Positions 57,041 to 64,000 of a DNA stretch of 64,000 nucleotides are shown here, piece after piece. Each line of letters begins with the position of its first letter. The stretch's first letter is position 1. Location of the stretch: the NCBI GenBank assembly GCA_963969395.1, contig OZ017798.1, positions 22,002,173-22,066,172 of the forward strand, read 5' to 3'. The notes below the pieces were generated by a model. It was not told where the DNA came from, searched no databases, and saw nothing but the letters and a program-made list of their open reading frames with translations. Position numbers and translations under genes: made by a program. Source of the stretch: Pseudoscleropodium purum. Taxonomy: Eukaryota > Streptophyta > Bryopsida > Hypnales > Brachytheciaceae.

Positions 57041-57705
57041 CTCATGCCTGAATTTAGAAACTATGGTCACTCAAAATTAATTATTTTCAATGTACATGGT
57101 ACATTGTTAGATTGTAGTATGTTATCTAAACAAAATCCAAACCTTGCAATTCAAAGTACCATTCGAACTGCGCTTCGGAGAGTAGTATTTTGACCATGGT
57201 TGAAGCTCTTCCTTTGTCGATGCTTTAGCAATTATTGTGTGGGCTTCTAGGGTAGTAGTAGTAAGCTCTATATGGAGGACATGTTGTCCACAGTCTTGGC
57301 TGATATGAAAGCTTTAGGGTCCGGAACCCCCTTGTTTGCTTGGTCAAGTAAAGTTCTTGAGGGTGAGGACATTGAAGATGGCTGTCCAACCAAGTGGGAT
57401 AAGCAATTGGAGGTAGTGTATGCAACATGGCCTCGTTTCGGTGCAACTAATACAATGATAGTAGATAGTAAACACAATAGGGTCCAGTGCAATCCAGAGG
57501 CTAATATAATCATCAATACCCCATTCTATGTGAAGTGAATGTGCTCATTGGCAAATGACAAGGAATACCTGAAATGGTACCTATAGCCATTGTTGGAGGT
57601 TTTGCACTCAAGCACAAACGTTGCTGATTTTCGATGCGAATTCCCCGAAATTGTCAACGAATCCATGTCACAAATGCTGCACAGACACTCTATTGGACAT
57701 GCATG
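57041..57705 (+). pseudogene. FCP1/NIF-type phosphatase-like segment inside CACTA-2
   Basis: One reading frame shows, in the order of FCP1-homology (HAD phosphatase) domains: KLIIFNVHGTLLDCSML (the DxDGT/DLNGT motif position), a PWLKLFLCRCFSNYCVGF stretch, YMEDMLSTVLADM, LFAWSS, ATNTMIVDSKHNRVQCNPEA (the LLIDDSP-KA-NP position) and a C-terminal LKWYL-PLLE segment. The catalytic first Asp is Asn and the second is His, so no phosphatase activity is expected. In-frame stops occur at 57191-57193, in the middle (after CVGF), after FYVK and inside LKWYL. CACTA-1 lacks this segment at the matching place, which suggests capture of a host gene fragment. Confidence 0.55.
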
Positions 57706-57822
57706 AGTTTCCGGACATTGTGGAAGGTGAGGGAATTAGCTACTCACAAGCTTGCACGTGTGAAAGTGCCCCCTCACCTTCTTTTGATCTTCTTTTTTGA
57801 TGACCAATTTGTACGTGTGTAG

Positions 57823-57921
57823 GTAAAGGGACTAAAGCAGAAGGCCCGACCAAGGACTACATCTGCGGCAGCCAAAAAAGATTCCCTTCCGGCCTCGAAA
57901 TCAGTAAATTCAGCCTTCTAA
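57823..57921 (+). pseudogene. Putative last exon of the CACTA-2 second gene
   Basis: After GTGTGTAG an open segment encodes KGLKQKARPRTTSAAAKKD and ends at TAA. The short Lys/Ala-rich last exon of the CACTA-1 second gene near 25,700 (SGKKQPAAKKK) is similar in type. Confidence 0.35.
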
Positions 57922-57929
57922 TTGTAGTT

Positions 57930-58880
57930 CCATCGTAGACTACAATGTATTGCAGATGTTGGCTCTTTTGTCATGATTTACAAGCGGTTGACAAATTTGC
58001 TCTACATCCATGGTGGTAGAATGGAATTGTTGGGGCACCATTTCATGAAGTTCAATTGAATGTGAGAGCGGGTCATTTTGCTATAGTTGGTTCGAGGAGC
58101 TTCATATTACTTCTAGTCCATGAAGGGTACCTGTGGCATTTTCACCTGTCTGCCCGAAGTGGCTCTATCCAGTATGCTCTATGGACTCGTAGTCACAAGG
58201 AAGTAATGAAGAAGTTCTTTTTAGCAACAAGTAAATGAGAACTCATTTTCCAGTCACATCACAATCATGTCCAAGACAAATGCAAATCGTCCTACAGTAG
58301 GACTATATGTGGAATGACTTTGATGTATTATTTGCATTGTGCCTTGATGTATGTTTTCTAATTAGTAGTCTGCTTGTAGTATCACTGCAAAGACGAAGTA
58401 TTTCTTCTGAATCCACGAGTGTACAAGCAAAAAGTGGTGGTGGGTAAGATTAGTAGATTACCGGGGAAACATAAATACCACTAGAATGACATTCCCTAAA
58501 CGTGGTTCAAGGTGGACGTCCATAATATTTTGCAGGGTGAAGTGGCACTCATGTTTCCTAATGCCCAAGTTGACCAAAAAGTTATCAAAGATGTGAAAGG
58601 GTCATGTACCATATAGAGCCAGAAGTACCTAAAGATGAGAATGTGAAGTGGCTTTTCACACTCTGTTGTTTGACATTGTGTACATATAGGCTTCTTTTTT
58701 CTGTACAATCTTCCGTGATGAACGAAGTACTTTGAATGCACCTTTTTTTTGCATTGAAGGCCTTTCTTTTATATTGGGCCCCTTCCCTATTGCATTGGAA
58801 AAGGATTGTGGAATGCATGAGGTCTAGTTTCTTAAACCCATCATGTCGCCAGTCATGGCTTTCTTTGCATTCACCGCAAG
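57930..58880. other. CACTA-2 internal region, no supported gene
   Basis: A 60-codon ORF at 58056 and shorter ones on minus lack recognisable features. Confidence 0.35.
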
Positions 58881-59832
58881 AGAGTGTTAGAGTGTTAAGG
58901 GCTACGTAGACGTGTTAAGGACAGAATTAGATTAGAAAGCAGAGGTAGCCCTCTATTGAAAACATAATTGCATCGCATATATAAGTGAATAATGACTAAC
59001 AAGAGCCTTGTCAGAAATAGAGGAGAGAGAAAATGACATGGAAATTACTAGGAAATGACTACTCATGAGATCGCGTGGATGCTTTAACAAAATCGGCTAA
59101 CTTCAGAACAACTCTCAAGTGACTGGAAGCGAGTAGAGTATGAATAACTCTATAAGAACTATAGAATGACTTGTACCATTGCCACGTGTCAACCAACATT
59201 GCATCTAGCGTTTGCAAATGACGACCTACAAATAACTCTACTATGACTCACAAATGACTCGTTAATCAACTATGTGTGAACAAGGATATTTGTCATCCTC
59301 CTAAACCAACTACAAAATAACTCCACAATGACTCGCAAATAAATCATCACATCACCACGTGTCAGCAACCAAAAAAATTTCCATACCCACAGAATGACTC
59401 TAAAACAACTCACCCTAAACTTAAAAATGACTTCAGGAAATTACCACACAAACCATCTGGAGCACTTTTCATGACTACAGAATGACTTTGAAATAGCTAT
59501 AGAGGGTGCTGATGTGTCAATCCATGTCCACCTGCCAATGACTCCAAAGTCATTCCAAAATTACTAATGTCATGCCGCTTCTCCAAAATTTTGGAGTAGA
59601 ATGGGCAATTGCCCACACTTTTTGAACTAATTGCTCGAAAATCACAAGTGCCACATAGACCCTGTCATCCCTTTTTCATCCAAGATGGTGATAATACACT
59701 GCCAGTCACTGCAATCACACACTCGTCTACAATGACTGTAGGTCCGGAAGTCACGATGTAGTCAAAAATGTCCTAAATGATTGTTGTGCAGTCATTTATC
59801 GTAGTCATTTATTCACTGTTTTTTTTGTAGTG
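58880..59832. promoter_or_regulatory. CACTA-2 right subterminal repeats (AATGACT) and terminus
   Basis: AATGACT or its complement AGTCATT recurs many times, for example near 59,035, 59,165, 59,240, 59,328, 59,393, 59,426, 59,480, 59,540, 59,728, 59,790 and 59,804. The element ends in TTTTTTGTAGTG. This is the usual layout of CACTA transposase-binding subterminal repeats. Confidence 0.6.
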
Positions 59833-62699
59833 TCCTTCAATCTGACCTAGTTACCTAGAAATCCAAATTCCTCTTCACCCATCCTTCTCACATCTTAACA
59901 CTCCAAGCAACAAACCAACACAATTTGGACAGGAAGTCACAACTAGAATGTCTACTAGGTGGCTCAGATTACAAAAGGGAATGAAATACAATAGAATAAT
60001 TGTTAGGATGAAATGAGAGGGCAAAAAACTTGCCCACCTTTAAAAACCAAAACCAAAACCAAAGTCAATGCCTAAAAAGTCAAAAAGGCACCTTGGAAAT
60101 CAAAGTAACCAAACAATGAACACCCCGGAATATCCGGAAAGTTCACAGCCCAATTGTCCCTAAAAATCCGGAATCTAGGCCCATGCTTTGGGAAACCCGT
60201 TCCAAAATGAAAATCCTAACTAAATTTTAGTTAATTATCTACCCCGCCATGCCTTCTTTGTATTGCTCCCACTTCGGCTGCCTAGAGTCTTCACCGAAGC
60301 CTTCACTAGTGTATTCTTTGCTGATGACTAAGTTTAAGGTTTATGTGGAACGTCTAGAGGTGAGTCTTCAAATTCCATCTCTTCTTCGGATCCAGACTTC
60401 AACATGTCTTCTTTCGACTCCTCAATCTCTTGAATCTCTAGATCTTTGGCTTGGGATAATTCATTCAATTCAATCTCCACACGATCCCTCTTAGGTGTTG
60501 ACTACTGTATGTGCAAGAAGTCTTCCGAATGAGATCGAGTTGGATTTGTCATCGCTCCAATCTATACGTCAAGGTTGTTGCGAATAGCCAATTTGGATAC
60601 TACGAACTTTCTGGTCGTGATTCTCCCAAGTGGCAAAAGAATTGGGACGAAAACCCCTTGCTCTACTGGAATGGATTTTCCACTTGCCTCTTTCTTCGAC
60701 TCAGGTACTACTGGTCCTGCTAGAGTCTGCGCTTGACTAATTGATGGACCTGTAGCTAAAGTATGGATAGACTTTAGCCCTTCCAATTGTAATCGAATCA
60801 GACTATTAAAAGCATGCTGGACCAGAGTCTGTCAAACCGGAGTATCCCGAAATATACTTTTGGAGACCTCTGGAAATTTTTCTAAATCAATGGCCCATTT
60901 CGGATCCAAGTATCCTAGCAACTTGCGCATGTCCTTCAAGACAACTCCCATCCAAACTTCGAAATTGACCAAGATCTTAACCATCCTCAATCCGGTCATA
61001 TGCCCTTCTTTTTTCAACCAAGCGATGTAAAGGTTAGCTTTGATCACCGTGTGCTCCAGAACCATAACGAGTTCTTTGAGGTTGTGGACGAGTCGAAGAG
61101 CCTCTGTCTCCTTCCGTCTCACCACGTTCAGCTCCCCTTCCGTCCACTCCAATTGGAACTTGAGGCTATCCCTTTCCTCCTACAACTTTTGGATTTGTTC
61201 TTTCTTTTGTCGGAACTCTTCTAGATCTAAACGTTTCCAAATCTCCTCCATAATTTGGTCCGGCTCCATCTTAAGTTCACTTGCGATGAAGAGTACATAA
61301 TCCTCCAAGTCGCCATACATCTGTTTGGTCTGTTGCATCCACTAGATTTCAGCTTCAAAAAAATCTAAGTCTTTAGGATGTTCCGGATCCAAAATAGGTT
61401 CCTCTCTATCCGGTGTTGGCGCCTTCCCTCGTATAGCCAAATCCATAGACTTCTTTTGTTTCCGGTCTACCGTTTCTTCTTCTTTCGGTTGTCTTTCTTC
61501 TTCAGATCTCTTCTCTTCTTTCTCCAACTCATCCGTCAAGCTGTACTTCGGGATTTCAACTTCGGTGTTATACTAAATTGTTTCGTGACCACTCAAGACC
61601 TCCTTGTGATGATAGAGGTGGAACAAATACGGGGTGATAGGGTTATATTTTGCCCAAGCCATGTGATCTGCTAGTTTTCCCACTATGCTTTGAATCACTC
61701 TCCTCCAATGGACAATTTGGTCCTCTAAAGCCCTGAAGATGGTGTTAGCCACCATGACCGTAATTCGGGTAGGCTTTTTTAGATACAAGATTGGAATGAA
61801 GAAGTCTATTACCCATCTAAGCCTTTTGTTCTTGCACTCACTAATGGCAAAACCCTCTTTTGAGTGAGCCTGACTCCGGAACTTTCTAGCTACATACTTA
61901 CCCGCTCTTCCGGCTAGTCCGAGTCCACTCTTTTTAAATGAATACGCATCCGCCCAGATGTTTTCCATCCAAGCTATAGGTTGACCTCTCACCGTCAACT
62001 CATACTAGTTCAAAACTCCGTAAATGAGTTCCTAAATCATCTCCTCATTCTTCATATTCCATAGCCTATCTAACAATCCAATACATCCGATACACATGAA
62101 GTCCTCCTCCAACTGTGTTCGATGGGCTGGATTAGAAGGAATGAGCAAATAGACCATCCAAGCTGCTACTATAGACTTTTACACAGCCGGATCACCAACC
62201 GCTGCCATAAATCACCGACAATCAACAACCTAATCCAGTACAAACAATACAAATCTTTCCATTTTCTCCTTATCTTGGTTGCTAACTCAATACTCTTTCT
62301 CTCAACTATATGCTTACAAAGTTCAGCAACCAAAAAGGGAGAAACAATGAAGTCACGATGGGTTTAAGTATCTAATGCACGACCAACAATTCTCGATGGA
62401 GAACGAGTAGAAGACCGTTCCTCCAACGGTACCCTAGTTCCCTAGACTGGAAACCTAGAACACAAGTTTCAGGAATTTAATACTTTCTCAAATCTTGGAT
62501 CCGTATCAGATCTATTTCTGTAATGCTAGTAACGATTCTAGCAATCCAGAAATTGACTATTTTTACAACAGTCTTAATGTAGCCAGAATCTCCATGGGTT
62601 ACTAAGAAAATAAAAAAATAATAAGTCTATCTAATCCTATTTTAGACTAATCCTATCCGATTTGAGTGTCCATACTCCCATATGTGAACTAATGCAGCA
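59833..62699 (-). mobile_element. R2-b: old relative of R1, left part cut off by CACTA-2
   Basis: From TCCTTCAATCTGACC on, this matches R2-a from about 18,013 on (CACCCATCCTTCTCACAT, ACAAACCAACACAATYTGG, GGCAAAAAACTTGCCC). It has no hAT MITE at the point where R2-a does. The right end is estimated at AATGCAGCA near 62,699 from the distance to the ORF and is uncertain. The left part is not found in this window because CACTA-2 inserted there. Confidence 0.55.
60235..62208 (-). pseudogene. R2-b ORF, 658 codons with in-frame stops
   Basis: ATG at 62208 and terminal TAA at 60237-60235. The open pieces 61998-61573, 61539-61342, 61152-60832 and 60786-60562 are all in one frame, so no frameshift separates them. 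Shared with R2-a and R1: the W-EN-W-DAYSFKK region, ANTIFRAL, TPYLFHLYHHKEVL, Lys/Glu-rich linker, coiled coil (EWTEGELNVVRRKETEALRL), LRMVKILVNFEVWM and VEIELNELSQ near the end. This R2 form is the best guide to the older form of the protein, because R2-a has lost Arg codons that R2-b keeps. Function unknown. Confidence 0.7.
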
Positions 62700-63380
62700 T
62701 TCTGAAAGCAAAAGGTCCGAAAACAACCTTCTCTAAAATTAATACCTTATAAGCCTAAACCCTAGCCGCTCTAAATACTAAAAAAAAGTGTACAATAAGA
62801 TCGGAGAAATCTATACAAACATCAAGAATGAGACATTGATACCATGGTGGAAATCAAGGCCATGCTTCATAATATATGCAACATACATAAGGCACTCATA
62901 TGTCATAGGGGCCTATGCATGCATGATGGGGCATGGCCTCCATTTTCGAAACACTGTATTCAAAACATTGCATATTTACCAAGCTAGAATTATTGTAGGA
63001 TAAAAAGAGGGTAGTAAGACGTGCACGTGGATGTCAAGTGGGAGACAAGTAGCCATTGTAGGGGCCATCAAAGGCCAAGCTTATTAAACAAGGAGTGACA
63101 AATAGTGAACACCGAGTGAAGATGGTGGTTTAATATTAATGGCACATGTTGGGGTGCCCACCTTAGATGTTGATATGAGTCCCCTAACAAAACCATTCAA
63201 CATTGGCCGTATGTCATGCTATTGTCAACAAAAATTCATCTCTTTGTAGATGAATCATGTTAAGTTTTGAATGAACTATAGTCGTCTCTTCGTGAATGAA
63301 ATGACTACCTATCCGCCCACCATTTGTCAAGTGGATGGATGTACACTTACTCTGACGAAATGCATCCACAAAACATTCAT
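62700..63380. other. Intergenic, no gene seen
   Basis: AT-rich sequence with short ORFs of no recognisable type. Confidence 0.35.
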
Positions 63381-63387
63381 CAAGACA

Positions 63388-63405
63388 CCCCCCCCCCCCC
63401 CCCCC
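63388..63405 (+). repeat. Poly-C tract, 18 bases
   Basis: An uninterrupted run of C in AT-rich DNA. Length may be unreliable in the assembly. Confidence 0.8.
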
Positions 63406-63409
63406 TTAC

Positions 63410-63790
63410 AACAATATTGCATCAATACTGATGTAGTTTTCCTACTATGCAATACAAATGTAGTATGCAAAATATAGCTACTTAATATTGAAAAATTAAG
63501 TATTTTTGCAATATTGATGTAATACAAATTTTATAGTTATTCAATTCCAAAAAATTAATTGATATTGCAATATTGCAACAATTACAATTGTTGTAGTACT
63601 GATGCAATTCTATTTATTTGCAATATTGATGTAATACTAAAAATATACCTAAACAATATTACAAAACTTAGTATTACTGCTATATTGATTGCAACAATAT
63701 TCTTAACTAAGAATTGTTTTGAACTTATATTGCAATTATATAATTTAAAATAACAATTTTGTATTGAAATAATATTGGACAAGTATTGCA
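63410..63790 (+). repeat. Degenerate TTGCAATATTGATGTAATAC repeats
   Basis: TTGCAATATTGATGTAATAC occurs at about 63,498 and 63,618, with weaker versions near 63,416, 63,595 and 63,680. It is AT-rich and has no coding signal. Confidence 0.45.
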
Positions 63791-64000
63791 AGAGAATGGA
63801 GGCGTGGCACTTTTACTTGGTCATTTAGGGAATATGAATTTAATGAAGAGCAATTTAAAATTTAAAATAGACCAATCATGATATGATGTTAGTAATGTAA
63901 TTCCAAAAATCTTGTTGGAACCTCAAAATGTGAAGATTGTGATTGCCCATATCTCTTCTAGTAGTTATTCATTTTGTTTACTACCATTTGTCTTTTGTAA

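Larger units (their letters stand above)
40749..59832. mobile_element. CACTA-2 element, left end lost, interrupted by R1 copies 4-6
   Basis: The right terminus, read on minus from 59832, is CACTACAAAAAAAACAGTG, followed by many AATGACT/AGTCATT subterminal repeats. Inside are a minus-strand tnp2 pseudogene and a divergent plus-strand second gene, the same arrangement as CACTA-1 but clearly diverged in sequence. The left part is missing: the tnp2 gene breaks off exactly where the CACTA-1 terminus ends at 40748. To the right, 59833 resumes inside R2-b, so CACTA-2 inserted into that element. Confidence 0.6.

Overview
The window looks like land-plant nuclear DNA. It holds one plant-type gene, a two-exon leucine-rich-repeat (LRR) protein with a probable GPI signal at the left edge. 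Almost everything else is plant-type transposable elements: CACTA (En/Spm) elements with tnp2 transposase genes, a hAT-type MITE, TTAA- and TA-flanked MITEs, a ~175-bp tandem repeat, and many copies of a 3.3-kb element that I do not recognise. I cannot name the species. Nothing bacterial, organellar or viral was seen, and no rRNA, tRNA or CRISPR.

Layout. 1-1.75 kb: LRR gene (minus). 1.75-10.87 kb: AT-rich intergenic DNA with a TTAA-flanked MITE family, one TA-flanked MITE and a dispersed repeat. 10.87-14.15 kb: intact copy 1 of the 3.3-kb element (called R1 here). 14.8-15.85 kb: six units of a ~175-bp tandem repeat. 17.3-~21.2 kb: an old relative (R2-a), itself hit by a 312-bp hAT MITE with a perfect 8-bp target duplication. 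21.35-40.75 kb: CACTA-1, with a four-exon tnp2 gene on plus, a divergent second gene on minus, and R1 copies 2 and 3 inserted in it. 40.75-59.83 kb: CACTA-2, truncated on the left, with a tnp2 pseudogene on minus and a second gene on plus that contains an FCP1-phosphatase-like segment. R1 copy 4 interrupts that gene, and copies 5 and 6 are nested inside copy 4. 59.83-~62.7 kb: R2-b, another old relative, into which CACTA-2 inserted. 62.7-64 kb: AT-rich DNA with a poly-C tract.

The main result is the R1/R2 family. Each R1 copy is about 3.28 kb, starts TGTCGCAGC, ends GCTGCGACA, and makes a 5-bp target duplication (GATCA, TTGGG, CCATC, CATTC and the near match CCCGT/CTCGT). It carries one 554-codon ORF with an acidic tract and a coiled coil, flanked by two TATA-type promoters. 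There is no recognisable reverse transcriptase, integrase or DDE transposase. The best reading is either a set of solo LTRs from a large retrotransposon whose LTR carries a gene, or a non-autonomous gag-only element. Two copies share the same nonsense codon although one is inserted in the other.

Order of events read from the nesting: R2-b, then CACTA-2 into R2-b, then R1 copy 4 into CACTA-2, then R1 copies 5 and 6 into copy 4. Separately, CACTA-1 lies against CACTA-2 and has received R1 copies 2 and 3.
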